Assembly: GCA_037176705.1 (NCBI GenBank)
Contig: CM073885.1
Location: forward strand, 149,138,579 to 149,202,578
Direction: 5' to 3'
Length of the DNA: 64,000 nucleotides
Source of the DNA: Molossus alvarezi
Lineage: Eukaryota; Chordata; Mammalia; Chiroptera; Molossidae
This document shows positions 13,707-27,412 of this stretch, one piece after another. The notes under the pieces are model-generated. The model worked only from the letters and a program-made list of their open reading frames with translations. It did no database searches and was not told where the DNA came from. Position numbers and translations under genes: made by a program. Every line of letters begins with the position of its first letter. Position 1 is the first letter of the stretch.

Positions 13707-15664
13707 TTATCAGTCTTTCCATTGATTCCGTCTTGGCCATACGTTGGTTCACTGTTCTGAGTAAGAATCATGTGAAACCAACTGCTACAGCAGAAACCAA
13801 GCTTTTTCCAAGGATCGTCTTAAAAAATGGGCTTCAATACGATCCAATCTGTGAAACCATGAACAACGCAGAACACAAAAAGGGATAACTTTTGATTCTA
13901 CACATAAGTGTGCTCTGTCCTAGTTGTTCTTTCCATGATATGACTGGATCTCCCTATAAAACGAGGAGAATGAATGTTAAAGTGTTCATGTTACTCAAGA
14001 TCTGTGCATTAACTGAACCCAAATGGAAATATTCCTTCATTCCAACAGTTGTTTGACTAGAACATGTGTGTTCACACTTTCCCTGCAAAGGTACTTAACT
14101 TCCCAGGGAAAAACATGCCACTGAGTGAATGTGGCCCCTGGCTCTCACAGAGTTTTGCCAAGAATTCAGTATATCCAAGACTGCACCAGCAAGTCTTGTG
14201 TCTCTTTGTCTGGAACAAAAGAAACTTACCCTGAGAAGTTTAAGTGTGATTACACCTTTACGAATGGACATTTCTTAAACACTTAACCAAAACAACATAT
14301 GCTTTGAGGATCCTCACGCTCTAGGCTTCATGGAAGCGACTTTTGTGCCACTGAAGTGAAGAGTTCTAACACAATTCATTTGGAATAGGTTTGGTTTGTA
14401 TACACTCTCCTACAAACAAAGTAGAGTGAAAAGTATGTCTAAGGACCTATCAAAAGACAGGTTGCCACATTCCCTTACATGAATACTTTCCACAACTGTA
14501 CTAAGAACACCTAATCTGAAAAACAGTACAACAGTGGTGGTTCCATTTCGTGTGAAGCGGGTATAGCCCTAGAATCTTTTTCTCAATATTTGGATATTAT
14601 TTGAAGAAGGTTGTCTATTGGAACACAGTTCTTTGAACAGAGAGCCACTAAACAGTCAATTGGACACTGCAACCGTAGTAAGGTTTCCATTCTGCTCTTG
14701 AACTGACTGTTATTATATTATTCTGCACAGAAAGAACACCAGTCATGAACACTTTTGACTATGCCAGTGTATTCCCATAGGTGCTTCGGAGAAATAGTCT
14801 TGAAACAAGTGAATCCATGACCATTGTTCGAAGACTGACACTCCCTCTTTTAAATGGATCACTTTTTTGTTCTAATGGCTGGAACAAGGGGATTGAGTAC
14901 TTGTCAGTTGTCAAGAAATAGGCTGAATGTGTCACAGGGAATTAGAAAGATCGGTTCAGGAGGTTCCATTCTTGAACAAGGTACAATTCCAGCATTTCAC
15001 AATGATGGAAAGCGAGTACTTTGAATTCTCTGGAGAAAACAGGTATCTACTCCTTATGTTTTTTGAGGAAATCGGTACAAACAGTGAAATGTATGATGGA
15101 TCCAAGAATGACACTGATTCATTCGGTAACAACTTTAAAGAATGTGTGTAGAACTGAATAGGCTATCGATTTCCATGACCTGAACATTGCCCTAACCAAT
15201 GTGTTTGATTTCTGCAGCCCAGCCTTTGTTGGATATCAAGATGACTCATAGGCACTTCCAGGAAAACAACACCTATGCAGGGCTAAAAGGTAGTATGTTG
15301 AAAGGCTGCCAAATCAACTAGTACAGGTTGACTTTCCTGGTCCCATAGGAAAGAAGGCAGACACCTGCATTTACTTACAACACTGTTTAACACTCCAATG
15401 TAAAGTATGCCCTGCACACCGGGCATAGTTAGTGTGTAAGTAATTGAAATGGATAGCCAGGTCCACTGCACAAGTGCATTTTCTCTAGAACACTCCTCTT
15501 GTCCTAATTCACAGAGGTGTTCAATGTGAAAAACCCTTGGTTTTGTCAGTGTCTTCCAATTCATGGATTTACTCCTTGCATGGAGACAACCAATGTTTCA
15601 ACTACATCACTTTAGATGTGTTCAGTCTCACTGCTTCAAGAATGCACATGTGTGACACCAGTAG
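13707..15664 (+). repeat. Satellite monomer 8 (second subfamily)
   Basis: Private changes cluster at 13818-13822 (GTCTTAAAAAATGG for GCCTTCAAAAATGG, losing a CpG). Two further private bases lie near 14884 (GGAACAAGG) and 14910 (GTTGTCAAG). CENP-B box at 14546. Confidence 0.95.
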
Positions 15665-17622
15665 TTATCAGTCTTTCCATTGATTCCGTCTTGGCCATAC
15701 GTTGGTTCACTGTTCTGAGTAAGAATCATGTGAAACCAACTGCTACAGCAGAAACCAAGCTTTTTCCAAGGATCGCCTTCAAAAATGGGCTTCAATACGA
15801 TCCAATCTGTGAAACCATGAACAACGCAGAACACAAAAAGGGATAACTTTTGATTCTACACATAAGTGTGCTCTGTCCTAGTTGTTCTTTCCATGATATG
15901 ACTGGATCTCCCTATAAAACGAGGAGAATGAATGTTAAAGTGTTCATGTTACTCAAGATCTGTGCATTAACTGAACCCAAATGGAAATATTCCTTCATTC
16001 CAACAGTTGTTTGACTAGAACATGTGTGTTCACACTTTCCCTGCAAAGGTACTTAACTTCCCAGGGAAAAACATGCCACTGAGTGAATGTGGCCCCTGGC
16101 TCTCACAGAGTTTTGCCAAGAATTCAGTATATCCAAGACTGCACCAGCAAGTCTTGTGTCTCTTTGTCTGGAACAAAAGAAACTTACACTGAGAAGTTTA
16201 AGTGTGATTACACCTTTACAAATGGACATTTCTTAAACACTTAACCAAAACAACATATGCTTTGAGGATCCTCACGCTCTAGGCTTCATGGAAGCGACTT
16301 TTGTGCCACTGAAGTGAAGAGTTCTAACACAATTCATTTGGAATAGGTTTGGTTTGTATACACTCTCCTACAAACAAAGTAGAGTGAAAAGTATGTCTAA
16401 GGACCTATCAAAAGACAGGTTGCCACATTTCCTTACATGAATACTTTCCACAACTGTACTAAGAACACCTAATCTGAAAAACAGTACAACAGTGGTGGTT
16501 CCATTTCGTGTGAAGCGGGTATAGCCCTAGAATCTTTTTCTCAATATTTGGATATTATTTGAAGAAGGTTGTCTATTGGAACACAGTTCTTTGAACAGAG
16601 AGCCACTAAACAGTCAATTGGACACTGCAACCAGAGTAAGGTTTCCATTCTGCTCTTGAACTGACTGTTATTATATTATTCTGCACAGAAAGAACACCAG
16701 TCATGAACACTTTTGACTATGCCAGTGTATTCCCATAGGTGCTTCGGAGAAATAGTCTTGAAACAAGTGAATCCATGACCATTGTTCAAAGACTGACACT
16801 CCCTCTTTTAAGTGGGTCACTTTTTTGTTCTAATGGCTGGAATAAGGGGATTGAGTACTTGTCAGTTATCAAGAAATAGGCTGAATGTGTCACAGGGAAT
16901 TAGAAAGATCGGTTCAGGAGGTTCCATTCTTGAACAAGGTACAATTCCAGCATTTCACAATGATGGAAAGCGAGTACTTTGAATTCTCTGGAGAAAACAG
17001 GTATCTACTCCTTATGTTTTTTGAGGAAATCGGTACAAACAGTGAAATGTATGATGGATCCAAGAATGACACTGATTCATTCGGTAACAACTTTAAAGAA
17101 TGTGTGTAGAACTGAATAGGCTATCGATTTCCATGACCTGAACATTGCCCTAACCAATGTGTTTGATTTCTGCAGCCCAGCCTTTGTTGGATATCAAGAT
17201 GACTCATAGGCACTTCCAGGAAAACAACACATATGCAGGGCTAAAAGGTAGTATGTTGAAAGGCTGCCAAATCAACTAGTACAGGTTGACTTTCCTGGTC
17301 CCATAGGAAAGAAGGCAGACACCTGCATTTACTTACAACACTGTTTAACACTCCAATGTAAAGTATGCCCTGCACACCGGGCATAGTTAGTGTGTAAGTA
17401 ATTGAAATGGATAGCCAGGTCCACTGCACAAGTGCATTTTCTCTAGAACACTCCTCTTGTCCTAATTCACAGAGGTGTTCAATGTGAAAAACCCTTGGTT
17501 TTGTCAGTGTCTTCCAATTCATGGATTTACTCCTTGCATGGAGACAACCAATGTTTCAACTACATCACTTTAGATGTGTTCAGTCTCACTGCTTCAAGAA
17601 TGCACATGTGTGACACCAGTAG
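15665..17622 (+). repeat. Satellite monomer 9 (second to main subfamily transition)
   Basis: The first part keeps the second-subfamily AATCTGTG near 15806. The rest has TTACACTG, CCTTTACAAATGG and GTTCAAAG, as in the copies to the right. It carries AACCAGAGTAAGG near 16630, found otherwise only in monomer 10, and AAGTGGGTC near 16810. CENP-B box at 16504. Confidence 0.94.
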
Positions 17623-19580
17623 TTATCAGTCTTTCCATTGATTCCGTCTTGGCCATACGTTGGTTCACTGTTCTGAGTAAGAATCATGTGAAACCAACTG
17701 CTACAGCAGAAACCAAGCTTTTTCCAAGGATCGCCTTCAAAAATGGGCTTCAATACGATCCAATCTTTGAAACCATGAACAACGCAGAACACAAAAAGGG
17801 ATAACTTTTGATTCTACACATAAGTGTGCTCTGTCCTAGTTGTTCTTTCCATGATATGACTGGATCTCCCTATAAAACGAGCAGAATGAATGTTAAAGTG
17901 TTCATGTTACTCAAGATCTGTGCATTAACTGAACCCAAATGGAAATATTCCTTCATTCCAACAGTTGTTTGACTAGAACATGTGTGTTCACACTTTCCCT
18001 GCAAAGGTACTTAACTTCCCAGGGAAAAACATGCCACTGAGTGAATGTGGCCCCTGGCTCTCACAGAGTTTTGCCAAGAATTCAGTATATCCAAGACTGC
18101 ACCAGCAAGTCTTGTGTCTCTTTGTCTGGAACAAAAGAAACTTACACTGAGAAGTTTAAGTGTGATTACACCTTTACAAATGGACATTTCTTAAACACTT
18201 AACCAAAACAACATATGCTTTGAGGATCCTCACGCTCTAGGCTTCATGGAAGCGACTTTTGTGCCACTGAAGTGAAGAGTTCTAACACAATTCATTTGGA
18301 ATAGGTTTGGTTTGTATACACTCTCCTACAAACAAAGTAGAGTGAAAAGTATGTCTAAGGACCTATCAAAAGACAGGTTGCCACATTTCCTTACATGAAT
18401 ACTTTCCACAACTGTACTAAGAACACCTAATCTGAAAAACAGTACAACAGTGGTGGTTCCATTTCGTGTGAAGCGGGTATAGCCCTAGAATCTTTTTCTC
18501 AATATTTGGATATTATTTGAAGAAGGTTGTCTATTGGAACACAGTTCTTTGAACAGAGAGCCACTAAACAGTCAATTGGACACTGCAACCAGAGTAAGGT
18601 TTCCATTCTGCTCTTGAACTGACTGTTATTATATTATTCTGCACAGAAAGAACACCAGTCATGAACACTTTTGACTATGCCAGTGTATTCCCATAGGTGC
18701 TTCGGAGAAATAGTCTTGAAACAAGTGAATCCATGACCATTGTTCAAAGACTGACACTCCCTCTTTTAAGTGGATCACTTTTTTGTTCTAATGGCTGGAA
18801 TAAGGGGATTGAGTACTTGTCAGTTATCAAGAAATAGGCTGAATGTGTCACAGGGAATTAGAAAGATCGGTTCAGGAGGTTCCATTCTTGAACAAGGTAC
18901 AATTCCAGCATTTCACAATGATGGAAAGCGAGTACTTTGAATTCTCTGGAGAAAACAGGTATCTACTCCTTATGTTTTTTGAGGAAATCGGTACAAACAG
19001 TGAAATGTATGATGGATCCAAGAATGACACTGATTCATTCGGTAACAACTTTAAAGAATGTGTGTAGAACTGAATAGGCTATCGATTTCCATGACCTGAA
19101 CATTGCCCTAACCAATGTGTTTGATTTCTGCAGCCCAGCCTTTGTTGGATATCAAGATGACTCATAGGCACTTCCAGGAAAACAACACATATGCAGGGCT
19201 AAAAGGTAGTATGTTGAAAGGCTGCCAAATCAACTAGTACAGGTTGACTTTCCTGGTCCCATAGGAAAGAAGGCAGACACCTGCATTTACTTACAACACT
19301 GTTTAACACTCCAATGTAAAGTATGCCCTGCACACCGGGCATAGTTAGTGTGTACGTAATTGAAATGGATAGCCAGGTCCACTGCACAAGTGCATTTTCT
19401 CTAGAACACTCCTCTTGTCCTAATTCACAGAGGTGTTCAATGTGAAAAACCCTTGGTTTTGTCAGTGTCTTCCAATTCATGGATTTACTCCTTGCATGGA
19501 GACAACCAATGTTTCAACTACATCACTTTAGATGTGTTCAGTCTCACTGCTTCAAGAATGCACATGTGTGACACCAGTAG
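17623..19580 (+). repeat. Satellite monomer 10
   Basis: First copy with AATCTTTGAAACC (near 17763), kept in every copy to the right. It has GAGCAGAATG near 17879, shared with monomer 11, AACCAGAGTAAGG near 18588, and GTGTACGTAA near 19351. CENP-B box at 18462. Confidence 0.95.
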
Positions 19581-21538
19581 TTATCAGTCTTTCCATTGAT
19601 TCCGTCTTGGCCATACGTTGGTTCACTGTTCTGAGTAAGAATCATGTGAAACCAACTGCTACAGCAGAAACCAAGCTTTTTCCAAGGATCGCCTTCAAAA
19701 ATGGGCTTCAATACGATCCAATCTTTGAAACCATGAACAACGCAGAACACAAAAAGGGATAACTTTTGATTCTACACATAAGTGTGCTCTGTCCTAGTTG
19801 TTCTTTCCATGATATGACTGGATCTCCCTATAAAACGAGCAGAATGAATGTTAAAGTGTTCATGTTACTCAAGATCTGTGCATTAACTGAACCCAAATGG
19901 AAATATTCCTTCATTCCAACAGTTGTTTGACTAGAACATGTGTGTTCACACTTTCCCTGCAAAGGTACTTAACTTCCCAGGGAAAAACATGCCACTGAGT
20001 GAATGTGGCCCCTGGCTCTCACAGAGTTTTGCCAAGAATTCAGTATATCCAAGACTGCACCAGCAAGTCTTGTGTCTCTTTGTCTGGAACAAAAGAAACT
20101 TACACTGAGAAGTTTAAGTGTGATTACACCTTTACAAATGGACATTTCTTAAACACTTAACCAAAACAACATATGCTTTGAGGATCCTCACGCTCTAGGC
20201 TTCATGGAAGCGACTTTTGTGCCACTGAAGTGAAGAGTTCTAACACAATTCATTTGGAATAGGTTTGGTTTGTATACACTCTCCTACAAACAAAGTAGAG
20301 TAAAAAGTATGTCTAAGGACCTATCAAAAGACAGGTTGCCACATTTCCTTACATGAATACTTTCCACAACTGTACTAAGAACACCTAATCTGAAAAACAG
20401 TACAACAGTGGTGGTTCCATTTCGTGTGAAGCGGGTATAGCCCTAGAATCTTTTTCTCAATATTTGGATATTATTTGAAGAAGGTTGTCTATTGGAACAC
20501 AGTTCTTTGAAAAGAGAGCCACTAAACAGTCAATTGGACACTGCAACCGTAGTAAGGTTTCCATTCTGCTCTTGAACTGAATGTTATTATATTATTCTGC
20601 ACAGAAAGAACACCAGTCATGAACTCTTTTGACTATGCCAGTGTATTCCCATAGGTGCTTCGGAGAAATAGTCTTGAAACTAGTGAATCCATGACCATTG
20701 TTCAAAGACTGACACTCCCTCTTTTAAGTGGATCACTTTTTTGTTCTAATGGCTGGAATAAGGGGATTGAGTACTTGTCAGTTATCAAGAAATAGGCTGA
20801 ATGTGTCACAGGGAATTAGAAAGATCGGTTCAGGAGGTTCCATTCTTGAACAAGGTACAATTCCAGCATTTCACAATGATGGAAAGCGAGTACTTTGAAT
20901 TCTCTGGAGAAAACAGGTATCTACTCCTTATGTTTTTTGAGGAAATCGGTACAAACAGTGAAATGTATGATGGATCCAAGAATGACACTGATTCATTCGG
21001 TAACAACTTTAAAGAATGTGTGTAGAACTGAATAGGCTATCGATTTCCATGACCTGAACATTGCCCTAACCAATGTGTTTGATTTCTGCAGCCCAGCCTT
21101 TGTTGGATATCAAGATGACTCATAGGCACTTCCAGGAAAACAACACCTATGCAGGGCTAAAAGGTAGTATGTTGAAAGGCTGCCAAATCAACTAGTACAG
21201 GTTGACTTTCCTGGTCCCATAGGAAAGAAGGCAGACACCTGCATTTACTTACAACACTGTTTAACACTCCAATGTAAAGTATGCCCTGCACACCGGGCAT
21301 AGTTATTGTGTAAGTAATTGAAATGGATAGCCAGGTCCACTGCACAAGTGCATTTTCTCTAGAACACTCCTCTTGTCCTAATTCACAGAGGTGTTCAATG
21401 TGAAAAACCCTTGGTTTTGTCAGTGTCTTCCAATTCATGGATTTACTCCTTGCATGGAGACAACCAATGTTTCAACTACATCACTTTAGATGTGTTCAGT
21501 CTCACTGCTTCAAGAATGCACATGTGTGACACCAGTAG
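19581..21538 (+). repeat. Satellite monomer 11
   Basis: It already carries two marks of type d: A at 20302 (AGTAAAAAGT) and A at 20512 (TTGAAAAGAG). Private bases are T at 20625, T at 20681 and T at 21306. It may be close to the ancestor of type d. CENP-B box at 20420. Confidence 0.95.
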
Positions 21539-23496
21539 TTATCAGTCTTTCCATTGATTCCGTCTTGGCCATACGTTGGTTCACTGTTCTGAGTAAGAAT
21601 CATGTGAAACCAACTGCTACAGCAGAAACCAAGCTTTTTCCAAGGATCGCCTTCAAAAATGGGCTTCAATACGATCCAATCTTTGAAACCATGAACAACG
21701 CAGAACACAAAAAGGGATAACTTTTGATTCTACACATAAGTGTGCTCTGTCCTAGTTGTTCTTTCCATGATATGACTGGATCTCCCTATAAAACGAGGAG
21801 AATGAATGTTAAAGTGTTCATGTTACTCAAGATCTGTGCATTAACTGAACCCAAATGGAAATATTCCTTCATTCCAACAGTTGTTTGACTAGAACATGTG
21901 TGTTCACACTTTCCCTGCAAAGGTACTTAACTTCCCAGGGAAAAACATGCCACTGAGTGAATGTGGCCCCTGGCTCTCACAGGGTTTTGCCAAGAATTCA
22001 GTATATCCAAGACTGCACCAGCAAGTCTTGTGTCTCTTTGTCTGGAACAAAAGAAACTTACACTGAGAAGTTTAAGTGTGATTACACCTTTACAAATGGA
22101 CATTTCTTAAACACTTAACCAAAACAACATATGCTTTGAGGATCCTCACGCTCTAGGCTTCATGGAAGCGACTTTTGTGCCACTGAAGTGAAGAGTTCTA
22201 ACACAATTCATTTGGAATAGGTTTGGTTTGTATACACTCTCCTACAAACAAAGTAGAGTGAAAAGTATGTCTAAGGACCTATCAAAAGACAGGTTGCCAC
22301 ATTTCCTTACATGAATACTTTCCACAACTGTACTAAGAACACCTTATCTGAAAAACAGTACAACAGTGGTGGTTCCATTTCGTGTGAAGCGGGTATAGCC
22401 CTAGAATCTTTTTCTGAATATTTGGATATTATTTGAAGAAGGTTGTCTATTGGAACACAGTTCTTTGAACAGAGAGCCACTAAACAGTCAATTGGACACT
22501 GCAACCGTAGTAAGGTTTCCATTCTGCTCTTGAACTGACTGTTATTATATTATTCTGCACAGAAAGAACACCAGTCATGAACACTTTTGACTATGCCAGT
22601 GTATTCCCATAGGTGCTTCGGAGAAATAGTCTTGAAACAAGTGAATCCATGACCATTGTTCAAAGACTGACACTCCCTCTTTTAAATGGATCACTTTTTT
22701 GTTCTAATGGCTGGAATAAGGGGATTGAGTACTTGTCAGTTATCAAGAAATAGGCTGAATGTGTCACAGGGAATTAGAAAGATCGGTTCAGGAGGTTCCA
22801 TTCTTGAACAAGGTACAATTCCAGCATTTCACAATGATGGAAAGCGAGTACTTTGAATTCTCTGGAGAAAACAGGTATCTACTCCTTATGTTTTTTGAGG
22901 AAATCGGTACAAACAGTGAAATGTATGATGGATCCAAGAATGACACTGATTCATTCGGTAACAACTTTAAAGAATGTGTGTAGAACTGAATAGGCTATCG
23001 ATTTCCATGACCTGAACATTGCCCTAACCAATGTGTTTGATTTCTGCAGCCCAGCCTTTGTTGGATATCAAGATGACTCATAGGCACTTCCAGGAAAACA
23101 ACACATATGCAGGGCTAAAAGGTAGTATGTTGAAAGGCTGCCAAATCAACTAGTACAGGTTGACTTTCCTGGTCCCATAGGAAAGAAGGCAGACACCTGC
23201 ATTTACTTACAACACTGTTTAACACTCCAATGTAAAGTATGCCCTGCACACCGGGCATAGTTAGTGTGTAAGTAATTGAAATGGATGGCCAGGTCCACTG
23301 CACAAGTGCATTTTCTCTAGAACACTCCTCTTGTCCTAATTCACAGAGGTGTTCAATGTGAAAAACCCTTGGTTTTGTCAGTGTCTTCCAATTCATGGAT
23401 TTACTCCTTGCATGGAGACAACCAATGTTTCAACTACATCACTTTAGATGTGTTCAGTCTCACTGCTTCAAGAATGCACATGTGTGACACCAGTAG
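21539..23496 (+). repeat. Satellite monomer 12 (type e)
   Basis: Type e marks: G at 21983 (CAGGGTTTTG), T at 22345 (CCTTATCTG) and G at 22416 (TTCTGAATAT). All three recur together only in monomer 17. Private G at 23287. First monomer of the higher-order block. CENP-B box at 22378. Confidence 0.95.
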
Positions 23497-25454
23497 TTAT
23501 CAGTCTTTCCATTGATTCCGTCTTGGCCATACGTTGGTTCACTGTTCTGAGTAAGAATCATGTGAAACCAACTGCTACAGCAGAAACCAAGCTTTTTCCA
23601 AGGATCGCCTTCAAAAATGGGCTTCAATACGATCCAATCTTTGAAACCATGAACAACGCAGAACACAAAAAGGGATAACTTTTGATTCTACACATAAGTG
23701 TGCTCTGTCCTAGTTGTTCTTTCCATGATATGACTGGATCTCCCTATAAAACGAGGAGAATGAATGTTAAAGTGTTCATGTTACTCAAGATCTGTGCATT
23801 AACTGAACCCAAATGGAAATATTCCTTCATTCCAACAGTTGTTTGACTAGAACATGTGTGTTCACACTTTCCCTGCAAAGGTACTTAACTTCCCAGGGAA
23901 AAACATGCCACTGAGTGAATGTGGCCCCTGGCTCTCACAGAGTTTTGCCAAGAATTCAGTATATCCAAGACTGCACCAGCAAGTCTTGTGTCTCTTTGTC
24001 TGGAACAAAAGAAACTTACACTGAGAAGTTTAAGTGTGATTACACCTTTACAAATGGACATTTCTTAAACACTTAACCAAAACAACATATGCTTTGAGGA
24101 TCCTCACGCTCTAGGCTTCATGGAAGCGACTTTTGTGCCACTGAAGTGAAGAGTTCTAACACAATTCATTTGGAATAGGTTTGGTTTGTATACACTCTCC
24201 TACAAACAAAGTAGAGTGAAAAGTATGTCTAAGGACCTATCAAAAGACAGGTTGCCACATTCCCTTACATGAATACTTTCCACAACTGTACTAAGAACAC
24301 CTTATCTGAAAAACAGTACAACAGTGGTGGTTCCATTTCGTGTGAAGCGGGTATAGCCCTAGAATCTTTTTCTCAATATTTGGATATTATTTGAAGAAGG
24401 TTGTCTATTGGAACACAGTTCTTTGAACAGAGAGCCACTAAACAGTCAATTGGACACTGCAACCGTAGTAAGGTTTCCATTCTGCTCTTGAACTGACTGT
24501 TATTATATTATTCTGCACAGAAAGAACACCAGTCATGAACACTTTTGACTATGCCAGTGTATTCCCATAGGTGCTTCGGAGAAATAGTCTTGAAACAAGT
24601 GAATCCATGACCATTGTTCAAAGACTGACACTCCCTCTTTTAAATGGATCACTTTTTTGTTCTAATGGCTGGAATAAGGGGAATGAGTACTTGTCAGTTA
24701 TCAAGAAATAGGCTGAATGTGTCACAGGGAATTAGAAAGATCGGTTCAGGAGGTTCCATTCTTGAACAAGGTACAATTCCAGCATTTCACAATGATGGAA
24801 AGCGAGTACTTTGAATTCTCTGGAGAAAACAGGTATCTACTCCTTATGTTTTTTGAGGAAATCGGTACAAACAGTGAAATGTATGATGGATCCAAGAATG
24901 ACACTGATTCATTCGGTAACAACTTTAAAGAATGTGTGTAGATCTCAATAGGCTATCGATTTCCATGACCTGAACATTGCCCTAACCAATGTGTTTGATT
25001 TCTGCAGCCCAGCCTTTGTTGGATATCAAGATGACTCATAGGCACTTCCAGGAAAACAACATATATGCAGGGCTAAAAGGTAGTATGTTGAAAGGCTGCC
25101 AAATCAACTAGTACAGGCTGACTTTCCTGGTCCCATAGGAAAGAAGGCAGACACCTGCATTTACTTACAACACTGTTTAACACTCCAATGTAAAGTATGC
25201 CCTGCACACCGGGCATAGTTAGTGTGTAAGTAATTGAAATGGATAGCCAGGTCCACTGCACAAGTGCATTTTCTCTAGAACACTCCTCTTGTCCTAATTC
25301 ACAGAGGTGTTCAATGTGAAAAACCCTTGGTTTTGTCAGTGTCTTCCAATTCATGGATTTACTCCTTGCATGGAGACAACCAATGTTTCAACTACATCAC
25401 TTTAGATGTGTTCAGTCTCACTGCTTCAAGAATGCACATGTGTGACACCAGTAG
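23497..25454 (+). repeat. Satellite monomer 13 (type a)
   Basis: Type a marks: CATTCCCTT, CCTTATCTG near 24300, A at 24683 (GGAATGAG), T at 24943 with C at 24946 (AGATCTCAAT), ACATATATG near 25060, and C at 25118 (CAGGCTGAC). This set recurs in monomers 18, 21 and 25. CENP-B box at 24336. Confidence 0.95.
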
Positions 25455-27412
25455 TTATCAGTCTTTCCATTGATTCCGTCTTGGCCATATGTTGGTTCAC
25501 TGTTCTGAGTAAGAATCATGTGAAACCAACTGCTACAGCAGAAACCAAGCTTTTTCCAAGGATCGCCTTGAAAAATGGGCTTCAATACGATCCAATCTTT
25601 GAAACCATGAACAACGCAGAACACAAAAAGGGATAACTTTTGATTCTACACATAAGTGTGCTCTGTCCTAGTTGTTCTTTCCATGATATGACTGGATCTC
25701 CCTATAAAACGAGGAGAATGAATGTTAAAGTGTTCATGTTACTCAAGATCTGTGCATTAACTGAACCCAAATGGAAATATTCCTTCATTCCAACAGTTGT
25801 TTGACTAGAACATGTGTGTTCACACTTTCCCTGCAAAGGTACTTAACTTCCCAGGGAAAAACATGCCACTGAGTGAATGTGGCCCCTGGCTCTCACAGAG
25901 TTTTGCCAAGAATTCAGTATATCCAAGACTGCACCAGCAAGTCTTGTGTCTCTTTGTCTGGAACAAAAGAAACTTACACTGAGAAGTTTAAGTGTGATTA
26001 CACCTTTACAAATGGACATTTCTTAAACACTTAACCAAAACAACATATGCTTTGAGGATCCTCACGCTCTAGGCTTCATGGAAGCGACTTTTGTGCCACT
26101 GAAGTGAAGAGTTCTAACACAATTCATTTGGAATAGGTTTGGTTTGTATACACTCTCCTACAAACAAAGTAGAGTGAAAAGTATGTCTAAGGACCTATCA
26201 AAAGACAGGTTGCCACATTTCCTTACATGAATACTTTCCACAACTGTACTAAGAACACCTAATCTGAAAAACAGTACAACAGTGGTGGTTCCATTTCGTG
26301 TGAAGCGGGTATAGCCCTAGAATCTTTTTCTCAATAGTTGGATATTATTTGAAGAAGGTTGTCTATTGGAACACAGTTCTTTGAACAGAGAGCCACTAAA
26401 CAGTCAATTGGACACTGCAACCGTAGTAAGGTTTCCATTCTGCTCTTGAACTGAATGTTATTATATTATTCTGCACAGAAAGAACACCAGTCATGAACAC
26501 TTTTGACTATGCCAGTGTATTCCCATAGGTGCTTCGGAGAAATAGTCTTGAAACAAGTGAATCCATGACCATTGTTCAAAGACTGACACTCCCTCTTTTA
26601 AATGGATCACTTTTTTGTTCTAATGGCTGGAATAAGGGGATTGAGTACTTGTCAGTTATCAAGAAATAGGCTGAATGTGTCACAGGGAATTAGAAACATC
26701 GGTTCAGGAGGTTCCATTCTTGAACAAGGTACAATTCCAGCATTTCACAATGATGGAAAGCGAGTACTTTGAATTCTCTGGAGAAAACAGGTATCTACTC
26801 CTTATGTTTTTTGAGGAAATCGGTACAAACAGTGAAATGTATGATGGATCCAAGAATGACACTGATTCATTCGGTAACAACTTTAAAGAATGTGTGTAGA
26901 ACTGAATAGGCTATCGATTTCCATGACCTGAACATTGCCCTAACCAATGTGTTTGATTTCTGCAGCCCAGCCTTTGTTGGATATCAAGATGACTCATAGG
27001 CACTTCCAGGAAAACAATACATATGCAGGGCTAAAAGGTAGTATGTTGAAAGGCTGCCAAATCAACTAGTACAGGTTGACTTTCCTGGTCCCATAGGAAA
27101 GAAGGCAGACACCTGCATTTACTTACAACACTGTTTAACACTCCAATGTAAAGTATGCCCTGCACACCGGGCATAGTTAGTGTGTACGTAATTGAAATGG
27201 ATAGCCAGGTCCACTGCACAAGTGCATTTTCTCTAGAACACTCCTCTTGTCCTAATTCACAGAGGTGTTCAATGTGAAAAACCCTTGGTTTTGTCAGTGT
27301 CTTCCAATTCATGGATTTACTCCTTGCATGGAGACAACCAATGTTTCAACTACATCACTTTAGATGTGTTCAGTCTCACTGCTTCAAGAATGCACATGTG
27401 TGACACCAGTAG
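25455..27412 (+). repeat. Satellite monomer 14 (type b)
   Basis: Type b marks: T at 25490 (CCATATGTTGG, a CpG loss), G at 25570, G at 26337 (CAATAGTTGG), AACAATACAT near 27014, and GTGTACGTAA near 27182. The set recurs in monomers 19 and 22. It has C at 26697 (AGAAACATC), shared with monomers 15, 16, 20 and 23. CENP-B box at 26294. Confidence 0.95.

Noticed and set aside
22307..22522. A 71-aa open frame on the minus strand, repeated at 32098-32313
   Set aside because: It exists only because type e monomers carry variants that open the frame. It is useful as a type marker, not as a gene.
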